A stretch of DNA of 36,542 nt from Candidatus Falkowiibacteriota bacterium (lineage in GTDB: Bacteria; Patescibacteriota; Patescibacteriia; Patescibacteriales; SZUA-104): contig JALUVW010000077.1 of the NCBI GenBank assembly GCA_027020105.1, positions 1 through 36,542 of the forward strand, given 5' to 3'. The translations under genes were made by a program, and so were the position numbers. The stretch's first letter is position 1; each line of letters begins with the position of its first letter. The notes under the pieces were generated by a model that saw nothing but the letters and a program-made list of their open reading frames with translations, did no database searches and was not told the DNA's origin. Below, piece after piece: positions 24,903-30,970 of this stretch.

Positions 24903-24911
24903 TTATCCACA
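24903..24911 (+). other. Single perfect DnaA-box-like 9-mer
   Basis: TTATCCACA matches the DnaA consensus exactly and sits in an AT-rich, gene-free stretch (24786-24960). No second box was found nearby, so an origin is not supported; regulation or chance are as likely. Confidence 0.25.
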
Positions 24912-24967
24912 ACTTTGTTTCATAATTTAGGCAACGGATAATTAACCGAATATCACTATTGCCCCCG

Positions 24968-24992
24968 TGGGGGCGAACACCGTTCGCCCCCA
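24968..24992. repeat. GC-rich palindrome between rpoB leader and Mur-ligase gene
   Basis: TGGGGGCGAAC and GTTCGCCCCCA form perfect 11-nt arms around ACC. The rest of 24912-25058 holds nothing recognised. Confidence 0.8.
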
Positions 24993-25058
24993 CTAACCGT
25001 CGCCCCGATTGCGGGCGGTTCCGGGTTTGTGATTTTCCCCAAGCACCGATTACAAATT

Positions 25059-26474
25059 TCAAATTACCGAATCTTTCTCCCAATTCTCCAATAACCCCCT
25101 GACAACCGCGCGGTCGTCCCAAGTAATCTTTTCGCCATCCGCCGCGCAAATCGCCTGTTCGCTGCCTTTGCCCGTTATCAAAACAATATCGTTTTCTTGG
25201 GCAAGAGCTAACGCCGTTTTAATCGCCTCGCGGCGATCCGCGATTTTAAACAAATCTTTGTTTAATTTTTTCCCTTTGTCCAACGCCCCTTCGGCGACTT
25301 GATCAATAATAACCAGCGGATCTTCGTCGTACGGGTCTTCGTTCGTAACAATAACGAAATCCGCGTTTTCTCCGGCCAATTCTCCAAGCCGCGGCCTGCG
25401 GGCGATATCGCGCCCGCCGCCGGTTGAGCCCAGAACATGGATTACTTTTTTATGCGGAATCAATTTTATCGTTTTGTACAGTTTTTCCACGGCGTTCGGC
25501 TCAAAAGCGTAATCAACAATTACCGTGAACGGCTGGCCTTCGTCTATTTTTTCCAAACGCCCGGCCACGCCTTCAATTTTTTCCAGCCCGTTTTTAATGT
25601 CTTTCTCGGAAAATCCTTGCGATAAAGCGACGCATACCGCCGTCATCGCGTTGACAACGTTAAAATCGCCCAAAAGACGCAATCTCACCTTTGTCTTGTT
25701 AAACGTGAATGTCGTGCCGTCCTTATCGGCTTCAACGCGTTGATAGCTTACCGTCTCAACGCCGTTCTTGTTTTTTCCGTCAAACTTGCTCCCCTCCTCG
25801 GTATAGGCGAATTTTCGTTCGCTCCAAAAATTTAAAAAATAATCGGCGTGATCATCGTCCGCGTTCGCTATTATTGTTTTTTTGACCCTGTTTAAATCCG
25901 TTTTTTTAAGGCCGCTTATTTTCCTATGGATAAATTTTTTGTCGTCCGCGTATTTTATTCCGCACCTTTTTAAATGCGCGAACAATTTTCCTTTGGCTTT
26001 TTTATAATTTTCAAAGCCGCCGTGCGAATCAATATGCTCCGGATAAAGTCCGGTAAAAACCAAAATATCGTAATTGATAAATCTGTGCCTGAACTGTTTT
26101 ACGCCCTCGGAGGTTGTTTCCACGATAGCGTATTGGCACTTGTGTTTAACCATTTTTTTTAATATTTTTTGCGTAAAAAAACGCCCCACCATAGTCATTT
26201 TTTTGTCATTCAGCCACTCCTTCTCCCCGTCGTTAAACATGGCGGTGGAAGTAAAACCGACTTTGCATCCGGCCTCCTCCAATGTTTTCGCGATCAGATA
26301 AACACTGGTGGTTTTTCCGGTCGTGCCGGTAACGCCGATAACGATTAATTTTTCCGAAGGCCGCCCGTACGCCAAAGAAGCGAGCCAGCTTAAAGTAAAA
26401 TGATAAATGGGCTGGAGGTTTTTGAATAATTTTTTAGGAATATATTTTTTTATAATATTTAAAATTTTTTCCAT
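25059..26474 (-). CDS. Mur-ligase family protein, MurE-like, lacking the usual N-terminal domain
   Basis: A 471-residue ATP-dependent ligase. The P-loop VIGVTGTTGKTTSVYLIA lies near residues 45-62, VETTSEGVKQFRHRF near 118-132, and KKAKGKLFAHL near 158-168 supplies the lysine that is carbamylated in Mur ligases. The C-terminal domain includes VLGSTGGGRDIARRPRLGE and TNEDPYDEDP. In MurE this last motif reads DNPR for diaminopimelate enzymes; here the Arg position is Tyr, so the amino acid added is not predictable. Known MurE enzymes have roughly 90-110 residues before the P-loop; here only about 48 precede it, with a hydrophobic patch, so the UDP-MurNAc-binding domain looks reduced or replaced. 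It follows the FemAB-type gene, suggesting a shared peptidoglycan-peptide task. Confidence 0.8.
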   Translation of the reverse strand: MEKILNIIKKYIPKKLFKNLQPIYHFTLSWLASLAYGRPSEKLIVIGVTGTTGKTTSVYLIAKTLEEAGCKVGFTSTAMFNDGEKEWLNDKKMTMVGRFFTQKILKKMVKHKCQYAIVETTSEGVKQFRHRFINYDILVFTGLYPEHIDSHGGFENYKKAKGKLFAHLKRCGIKYADDKKFIHRKISGLKKTDLNRVKKTIIANADDDHADYFLNFWSERKFAYTEEGSKFDGKNKNGVETVSYQRVEADKDGTTFTFNKTKVRLRLLGDFNVVNAMTAVCVALSQGFSEKDIKNGLEKIEGVAGRLEKIDEGQPFTVIVDYAFEPNAVEKLYKTIKLIPHKKVIHVLGSTGGGRDIARRPRLGELAGENADFVIVTNEDPYDEDPLVIIDQVAEGALDKGKKLNKDLFKIADRREAIKTALALAQENDIVLITGKGSEQAICAADGEKITWDDRAVVRGLLENWEKDSVI

Positions 26475-26479
26475 AAATA

Positions 26480-26695
26480 CAAAGTTTAAAAATCAAAAAT
26501 CAAAATGACAGTTTAAAACGCAAAGCTTAAAAAAACTTTATAGAGCTTAATATATTTTACAGAATAAGTCGTGTTGTCGGGTGAAATCGGCAGAAACTTC
26601 CCGCTAAAGCGGGAAAGGTTGTATCGCGGTGAAAATTTTTAAATTTTTAAACTTTACATTGTCATTTTAATTTTTGATTTTTACATTTTGATTTT
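26480..26695. repeat. AT-rich intergenic inverted repeat (family A, copy 6)
   Basis: AAAAATCAAAATGACAGTTT on the left faces TTTACATTGTCATTTTAATT on the right. The unique core of about 120 nt contains a small GC hairpin, CTTCCCGCTAAAGCGGGAAAG without mismatches in its stem. Confidence 0.7.
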
Positions 26696-27718
26696 TTAAA
26701 ACGTTCTCCTGACTCTCCTCACCATCTTATAAACATTATACCACCCCTCGTCAAAAACCAAATCAAAGGTCCCCGGATAATTTGCCGTTCTGCCGCCGAA
26801 TCCCTTCTTAAATCTTGTTACCCCCGGCCATCTCTCTTCGTCTATGCCGTAGAGGTCGTAATATTTATACCCTGATTTTTTCGCCAATTTCATCACGTGC
26901 CATTGAAGTAAATACGAAGCCATCGCGTTGCGATACTCCGAGCCGGACGCGCCATGCGTATAGGTCGCGGTATCGCCGAAAAACGAAACAATGCCGGCGG
27001 CAATCGGCCTTTTTTTGTATTCGGCGATAAATAGTTTTATCGCCAAAGCGGGCCCCGCGGATTCGCGAACTCGCGAATCCTCGTCCCCTCCGGCCAGCAT
27101 CGCCTTATAATAATCCCTGCCGTGAGTGCGGAAATTGTCCCTCTCGCTTGTTTCTCCAAGCAGCCGCCAAAAATCTTCAAAACGATCAACTCCGGCTTCA
27201 ACAACCTTCACGCCCTTTTTTTCCGCCAATCTAATATTGTATCTGGTTTTTTGGCGCATATTCTTCAAAATATCCTCTTCCGGCTTGGCCAAATTCAATA
27301 TCAATGTCTTGCTTGGCTGAACATCAAGGGTCTTGTTTAGCTTGTAGCTTGTAGCTTGTAGCTTGTAGGAAGCGGGCGGGTCAAACCTTAAAAACATAAT
27401 ACCCTCGTTTTCCGCGATATTCTTAATTTCATTAAACAAGCTTTCTAAAATTAGTTGATAATTGACGGTTGATAATTGATAATTGAATACCGGCCCCCGC
27501 GGGCAATAAAAATAATATTTGCCTATCGGCAACTGCTTTTTGATGATAGTGGCGGCGGCGACCAGTTTACCGTCATCCAAAACACCCAGACGCCAAACAT
27601 CCCCGCTCACCTTTTTGTGAAACTCGCCCCATTCCCAAGACTGCAAAAACTGGCTGTGCTTTTGCGCCGCGACAAAATTATTATACTGTTTTTTATCCGT
27701 AATGTTGATTACTCGCAT
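26696..27718 (-). CDS. FemAB-type aminoacyltransferase (peptidoglycan bridge formation)
   Basis: A 340-residue protein of the FemABX/GNAT-like group, which adds amino acids from aminoacyl-tRNA to peptidoglycan precursors. Visible signatures are FLQSWEWGEFHKK near residues 24-36, YYFYCPRGPVF near 68-78, the tandem GNAT-like second half with GSEYRNAMASYLLQWHVMKLAK, and YYDLYGIDEERWPGVTRFKKGFGG near 295-318. Three stretches look like repeat DNA translated in frame: NYQLSTVNYQL near residues 79-89, SYKLQATSYKL near 117-127, and DEDSRVRES near 213-221. It is upstream of the Mur-ligase gene in the same direction. Confidence 0.85.
   Translation of the reverse strand: MRVINITDKKQYNNFVAAQKHSQFLQSWEWGEFHKKVSGDVWRLGVLDDGKLVAAATIIKKQLPIGKYYFYCPRGPVFNYQLSTVNYQLILESLFNEIKNIAENEGIMFLRFDPPASYKLQATSYKLNKTLDVQPSKTLILNLAKPEEDILKNMRQKTRYNIRLAEKKGVKVVEAGVDRFEDFWRLLGETSERDNFRTHGRDYYKAMLAGGDEDSRVRESAGPALAIKLFIAEYKKRPIAAGIVSFFGDTATYTHGASGSEYRNAMASYLLQWHVMKLAKKSGYKYYDLYGIDEERWPGVTRFKKGFGGRTANYPGTFDLVFDEGWYNVYKMVRRVRRTF
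27059..27080. repeat. Palindrome inside the FemAB-type gene
   Basis: GGATTCGCG and CGCGAATCC form perfect 9-nt arms around AACT. It encodes part of an extra loop between the acceptor-domain helix and the IKLFIAEY strand. Confidence 0.65.
27339..27369. repeat. 7-bp tandem repeat inside the FemAB-type gene
   Basis: The word AGCTTGT is repeated a little over four times. On the coding strand it yields the SYKLQATSYKL stretch. The same word occurs between the translin-like and pilB genes near 31587-31601. Confidence 0.75.
27454..27486. repeat. GATAATTG repeat inside the FemAB-type gene
   Basis: GTTGATAATTG occurs twice and is followed by another GATAATTG, encoding NYQLSTVNYQL. It looks like spacer-type repeat DNA that has become coding. 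Confidence 0.6.
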
Positions 27719-27787
27719 ATATTTTACTTTAAGTTCCCGCGGATATTAGGGGGGGATAAACACCCCCTTGATAAAGGAACCTGCCTT

Positions 27788-27820
27788 CCGTAGAGACGAG
27801 GCACTGCCTCGTCTCTACGG
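27788..27820. repeat. 33-bp perfect palindrome, intergenic copy of the GACGAGGC element
   Basis: Arms of 16 nt (CCGTAGAGACGAGGCA and its reverse complement) surround a single C. The same core appears twice inside the U32 peptidase gene at 29758-29780 and 29803-29825. Confidence 0.9.
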
Positions 27821-27835
27821 CGAAGGAAGGGTTGG

Positions 27836-27859
27836 CCCCGCCTTTCGCGAAAGGCGGGG
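27836..27859. repeat. 24-bp perfect palindrome centred on TCGCGA
   Basis: CCCCGCCTTTCG and its exact reverse complement. It is related in design to 29002-29025, also centred on TCGCGA. The rest of 27719-27940 holds nothing recognised. Confidence 0.85.
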
Positions 27860-27940
27860 TTGGGGAATTATTAATTTTTAATTTTAATTGGAAATTGAAA
27901 ATCATTACTTGTTTGAAAATTGAAAATTTCGCTATCACTC

Positions 27941-27968
27941 TTGCATTATTTTTAGATTAGTGTATAAT
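27941..27968 (+). promoter_or_regulatory. Candidate promoter of the isolated plus-strand small RNA
   Basis: TTGCAT (27941-27946) and a perfect TATAAT (27963-27968) with a 16-nt spacer; transcription would start near 27975. Confidence 0.6.
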
Positions 27969-27996
27969 AAGGATTGAAATTCACAAAAAGGAGGTG

Positions 27997-28035
27997 ATGC
28001 CTTTGAGGGCACGCATAGTCGATAATCATAATTAA
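27997..28035 (+). CDS. Micro-ORF with an exceptionally strong Shine-Dalgarno
   Basis: ATG-CCT-TTG then R-A-R-I-V-D-N-H-N and TAA, 12 codons. The ATG overlaps the end of the 16S-complementary segment and is too close to serve as a start. The in-frame TTG at 28003 is 8 nt from the AGGAGG core and better placed. Either way the peptide has 10-12 residues. It could be a leader peptide, a tiny product, or just a ribosome-loading site. Confidence 0.35.
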   Translation: MPLRARIVDNHN

Positions 28036-28054
28036 AACACAATCGACAGGTCCC

Positions 28055-28113
28055 GGCCCTATCTTAATCTCTTGTGAATCCAATACCTGTTAAGAGATAA
28101 GATAGGGCCTTTT
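28055..28113 (+). terminator. Long-stem intrinsic terminator of the small RNA
   Basis: GGCCCTATCTTA-ATCTCTT (28055-28073) pairs with AAGAGATAAGATAGGGCC (28092-28109) with one bulged A, followed by TTTTAATTTT. The 18-nt loop contains ACCTGT, able to pair with sequence just 5' of the stem. Confidence 0.85.
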
Positions 28114-28261
28114 AATTTTAAATCAACAACTCCGTATCGCGCCCGAGAACATGGCGCGGACCGTGATATTATCCGGCCAAGTCATTTTTCTCGACCAAAA
28201 ATCTTATATAAAAATATCGGAAATAACAAATATTCTAAAATTCTCAACTCTCAATTCCGGC

Positions 28262-28843
28262 TCATCGCTTGCCCAGCTCTTTCAGCGCCGCTTTTATTCT
28301 CTCGCCGCTGTCTTTTATTTTCGCGTCAACGGCGCGCAAAGCGTCCCGCGCCTGAGCCATTGAATATCCCAAAGCCATTAAAGCGTCAATCTCGTCTCCG
28401 CTGACATTTCCGCTTTCCGCCGTCCGCTTTCCGCCGTCCGCCGTCGCGCCGATTTTCTCCCTTAATTCAAGAACAACCCTTTCCGCCGTTTTCCTGCCTA
28501 TGCCCGACACCTTGGTGAGCAGAGCCGAGTCTCCGCGCGCGATTGAATCCTTGATATCGGCAACCGAGGCGATAGCCAAAACGCCCAAAGCCGACTTTGG
28601 CCCGATTCCGGAAATAGACAATAGCAGTTCAAACATCTCCAAATCTTCCAGCGACTTAAACCCGTACAAATCCAAAGAATCCTCGCGCACGTATTGGTGC
28701 GTGTAAACTTCCACATCCTGATTAATATCAAAATCCGCGCACATCGCGGAATTAACAAAAACCCGATAACCGACATTATTCACTTCAACGATAACATACC
28801 CTTGGCCCTTATTTAATATTTTGCCGCGAAGGAATGAAATCAT
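28262..28843 (-). CDS. ruvA: Holliday junction DNA helicase subunit RuvA
   Basis: A 193-residue protein that tetramerises on Holliday junctions and loads the RuvB motor. The N-terminal OB-fold (MISFLRGKILNKG, VNNVGYRV) leads to two helix-hairpin-helix motifs, LLLSISGIGPKSALGVLA near residues 74-91 and LLTKVSGIGRKTAERVVLELR near 108-128. A linker is followed by the C-terminal RuvB-binding domain, DEIDALMALGYSMAQARDALR. The linker contains a 14-bp tandem repeat. ruvB and ruvC are not in the window. Confidence 0.95.
   Translation of the reverse strand: MISFLRGKILNKGQGYVIVEVNNVGYRVFVNSAMCADFDINQDVEVYTHQYVREDSLDLYGFKSLEDLEMFELLLSISGIGPKSALGVLAIASVADIKDSIARGDSALLTKVSGIGRKTAERVVLELREKIGATADGGKRTAESGNVSGDEIDALMALGYSMAQARDALRAVDAKIKDSGERIKAALKELGKR
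28411..28445. repeat. 14-bp tandem repeat in the ruvA linker
   Basis: CGCTTTCCGCCGTC occurs twice in direct succession, then CGCCGTC. It encodes the flexible linker before the third RuvA domain, where length changes are tolerated. Confidence 0.8.
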
Positions 28844-28849
28844 AAATAA

Positions 28850-28962
28850 AATTCATAAATCCAAAGCTCAAATGACAAATCAAATCCAAATTATTAAATG
28901 ATTAAATTCAGGCATTCCGTCATTTGAGCTTGATTTGTCATTAAGATTTCGGCATTAAAATT
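28850..28962. repeat. Intergenic inverted repeat (family C, copy 2)
   Basis: AAAGCTCAAATGACAAATCAA on the left is answered by TCATTTGAGCTTGATTTGTCATT words on the right, in rearranged order, around a short AT core. It starts the gene-free stretch 28844-29313, which consists almost wholly of repeats. Confidence 0.7.
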
Positions 28963-29001
28963 TTTGATTAACTATATAAAAATTTCTGAAGTTTCCCCCG
29001 G

Positions 29002-29025
29002 CCCCTCCCCTCGCGAGAGGAGGGG
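29002..29025. repeat. 24-bp palindrome centred on TCGCGA
   Basis: CCCCTCCCCTCG and CGAGAGGAGGGG pair with one mismatch. It is similar in design to 27836-27859. Confidence 0.75.
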
Positions 29026-29030
29026 CGGGG

Positions 29031-29101
29031 TTCGGGCGGCTTTAGCCGCGTACCGTTACGAAGCTAAAGCTTCACGAACCCTGGCCTAAAGGCCGGTAGA
29101 A
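29031..29101. repeat. GC-rich nested palindrome element (family E, copy 2)
   Basis: Small perfect hairpins GCGGCTTTAGCCGC, GAAGCTAAAGCTTC and GGCCTAAAGGCC follow each other. The final 27 nt match 11537-11563 at all but one position. Confidence 0.75.
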
Positions 29102-29156
29102 ACCGCTTAAATATCTAATTAAATATCTAAAACTTGCTATTTTATTTAATCTGATA

Positions 29157-29313
29157 ATCGCCAAATTCAAAATTACAAATTCCAAATAAATTCAAAGCGC
29201 TAAATTAAAAATTTAAAACAGTTTTGAATCCCCGATCAAGTTAAGGATAAGTTTTGAAAATTTAAATTTGTGATTTATTTGGAATTTGTGATTTTGAATT
29301 TGGAATTTAGTTA
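29157..29313. repeat. Intergenic inverted repeat (family D, copy 1)
   Basis: Words CAAATTCAAAATTACAAATT on the left are mirrored by AATTTGTGATTTTGAATTTG on the right. The same word set is found inside the U32 gene at 30057-30125. Confidence 0.75.
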
Positions 29314-30747
29314 TTACATTTTTCTCCTAACAACGCTAAACTCCGGAATCTCAACATTACTCTCAATAACCACAACCTTCCCCTGTCCTCCGTGCGCTTC
29401 TTCCAGCTCTTCGCCCGTTTCCGCGTCAACCATGCTTTTCAGCTTCATCTTTATTATATCATATCCCGGCATAATAATCTCAATCCTGTCTCCAACCTTT
29501 AAAGTATTATGAATTTTAATATTAACGGAATGCTTTGTTTTTTTATTTTTGCCCGCCCCTCGGAGCCTTGGCGCGGCGGGGCGTTTTGCTGTTTTTTCGC
29601 CGATAACCGCCCCGCAAAACTCCCACTCCGGCGTTTTATGCGAATTGTCCAAGTTCTGCGCCATTTTTCCGTTCCCGAACATAAATCCCTCCGTATATCC
29701 CCGATGATATAATTTCTCATCCAATTCTTTGTGCAGAAAATCTATATCCCCCTCGTAGAGACGAGGCAGTGCCTCGTCTCGGCGGCGGCAAGACGAACAA
29801 CGGAGACGAGGCAGTGCCTCGTCTCTACAAACTGCGTCTATCGCTTTTCTGTAAGCCCCGACCACGCAAGCCAAATAATAAACGCTCTTGGCCCTGCCCT
29901 CAATTTTAAACGAAGAAATGCCGGCGTCAACCATTTCCGGAATTCTTTTTATCAAGCACAAATCATTGGAATTCAAGATATACGACCCATGCTCCTCCTC
30001 AACCAACTCCAACGCCTCATCTCTGCCTTCCGCTTTTATAAATATCTCTTGGCTGTAATTTTGAACATTTGGATTTTGAATTTTGAATTTATTTGGAATT
30101 TGTAATTTTGAATTTGTAATTTTCGCGTTATACTTCCACCTGCACGGCTGAACGCAGTCGCCTAGATTGGCGCTCCTTCCCGTAAACAATTTTGACAAAA
30201 AACATCGCCCGGAATAAGCCATGCACATCGCGCCATGAACAAACGCCTCTATTTCCAGTTTCGGGTTGCTTTTCTTGATTTCTTTAATTTCGCGAATCGT
30301 TGTTTCCCGCCCCAACACAATCCGTTTAAATCCCTGTTCAAACCAAAACTTAGCCGCCTCCTTATTCACGCAGTTCGCCTGCGTTGACAAATGCATTTTA
30401 GCGCTCGGCCAAACCTTTCTAATCGCCATCATAACGCCCGGATCCGAAACAATAAACCCGTCCGGCTTTGCTTTTTTCAGCTCTCTGACATACGCCGGCA
30501 ATTTTTTGAAGTGTTTGTTGTGGGCGAAAATATTTATTGTTACGTAAACCTTTTTATTGATATTGTGGGCGTATTCAATCGCCTTCTTCAAGCTTTTGAC
30601 ATCAAAATCATTTATCCTTACTCGCAGGGAAAAATCCGGAATGCCCGCGTACACCGCGTCCGCCCCGAACGCGAAAGCCGTTTTCATTTTTTCAAAATTT
30701 CCGGCCGGCGCTATTAATTCCGGTTTTTCGTTTTTTTTATTGTTCAT
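29314..30747 (-). CDS. Peptidase U32 family protein with in-frame repeat insertions
   Basis: A 477-residue protein. The U32 signature EAFVHGAMCMAYSGRC near residues 162-177 and the following SANLGDCVQPCRWKY near 187-201 supply the conserved Cys thought to hold an iron-sulfur centre. Family members TrhP/YrrO help make 5-hydroxyuridine in tRNA, so tRNA modification is more likely than proteolysis. A frame extends upstream to 30813, but that part lies in the MITE-like element; the ATG at 30747 begins the family's ELIAPAGNFEKMKTA. Two stretches break the homology: KITNSKLQIPNKFKIQNPNVQN after CRWKYNA, and RDEALPRL..RDEALPRL near residues 308-331, both translated repeats. C-terminal beta domain present. 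Confidence 0.88.
   Translation of the reverse strand: MNNKKNEKPELIAPAGNFEKMKTAFAFGADAVYAGIPDFSLRVRINDFDVKSLKKAIEYAHNINKKVYVTINIFAHNKHFKKLPAYVRELKKAKPDGFIVSDPGVMMAIRKVWPSAKMHLSTQANCVNKEAAKFWFEQGFKRIVLGRETTIREIKEIKKSNPKLEIEAFVHGAMCMAYSGRCFLSKLFTGRSANLGDCVQPCRWKYNAKITNSKLQIPNKFKIQNPNVQNYSQEIFIKAEGRDEALELVEEEHGSYILNSNDLCLIKRIPEMVDAGISSFKIEGRAKSVYYLACVVGAYRKAIDAVCRDEALPRLRCSSCRRRDEALPRLYEGDIDFLHKELDEKLYHRGYTEGFMFGNGKMAQNLDNSHKTPEWEFCGAVIGEKTAKRPAAPRLRGAGKNKKTKHSVNIKIHNTLKVGDRIEIIMPGYDIIKMKLKSMVDAETGEELEEAHGGQGKVVVIESNVEIPEFSVVRRKM
29755..29828. repeat. Two GACGAGGC palindromes in frame inside the U32 gene
   Basis: GAGACGAGGCA and its reverse complement around a single G occur at 29758-29780 and again at 29803-29825, with 22 nt between. 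Outer GTAGAG and CTCTAC extensions make the pair a larger inverted repeat. Both copies encode RDEALPRL. Confidence 0.9.
30057..30125. repeat. Family D spacer repeat read in frame in the U32 gene
   Basis: TTTTGAATTTGTAATTTTG-type words, identical in kind to those at 29157-29313, form the code for an Asn/Lys/Gln-rich insertion. Confidence 0.7.
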
Positions 30748-30766
30748 AAAGAGATTATCGCCTAAT

Positions 30767-30918
30767 GGGGCTGTTGCCGAATGCCGTTGCGAGTAAAATT
30801 TTTGAATCCCCAATCAAGTTTTTAGGCGTGGAGACTAAGTCTCCAATTGGAGACTTAGTCTCTTTATATTTGCAAAAAGACTAAAATTTCAGCCGTGACG
30901 GTATTCGGCGACAGCCCC
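30767..30918. mobile_element. 152-bp MITE-like element with 21-bp terminal inverted repeats and CTAAT duplication
   Basis: The left end GGGGCTGTTGCCGAAT and onward is matched by the reverse complement of the right end at 19 of 21 positions, with weaker similarity to about 37 nt. The element is flanked by direct repeats CTAAT (30762-30766 and 30919-30923). It has no coding capacity. Its centre holds the 51-bp sequence found in porB. GGGG ends with a 5-bp AT-rich duplication recall Tn3-family derivatives, but this assignment is uncertain. Confidence 0.75.
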
Positions 30919-30934
30919 CTAATACCGAAGAACC

Positions 30935-30958
30935 CCGACGGAGCCGGAACTCCGTCGG
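30935..30958. repeat. Short GC-rich palindrome after the translin-like gene
   Basis: CCGACGGAG and CTCCGTCGG form perfect 9-nt arms around a 6-nt loop. No T run follows, so it is not a clear terminator. Confidence 0.7.
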
Positions 30959-30970
30959 CAACGGGAGCGA

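Larger units (their letters stand above)
27975..28114 (+). ncRNA. Candidate small RNA with 16S-complementary segment, micro-ORF and pseudoknot
   Basis: A compact unit lies between a promoter and a strong terminator, on the opposite strand to all neighbours. AAAGGAGGTGAT (27987-27998) is a 12-nt perfect complement of the canonical 16S rRNA 3' end. A 12-codon frame follows. GTCGAT (28018-28023) can pair with ATCGAC (28042-28047). Alternatively, ACAGGT (28046-28051) can pair with ACCTGT (28085-28090) in the terminator loop, giving a pseudoknot. No downstream plus-strand gene exists that it could lead. I do not recognise the family. Confidence 0.55.

Noticed and set aside
24786..24960. Replication origin suggested by a perfect DnaA box in AT-rich DNA
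   Set aside because: Only one box was found, and no dnaA, dnaN or parA gene is nearby.
27339..27369. Short tandem array resembling a CRISPR
   Set aside because: The units are 7 bp with no spacers and lie inside a gene; no cas genes are present.
30748..30813. Upstream extension of the U32 gene
   Set aside because: It lies partly in the MITE-like element and has no homology to the family; the ATG at 30747 fits.
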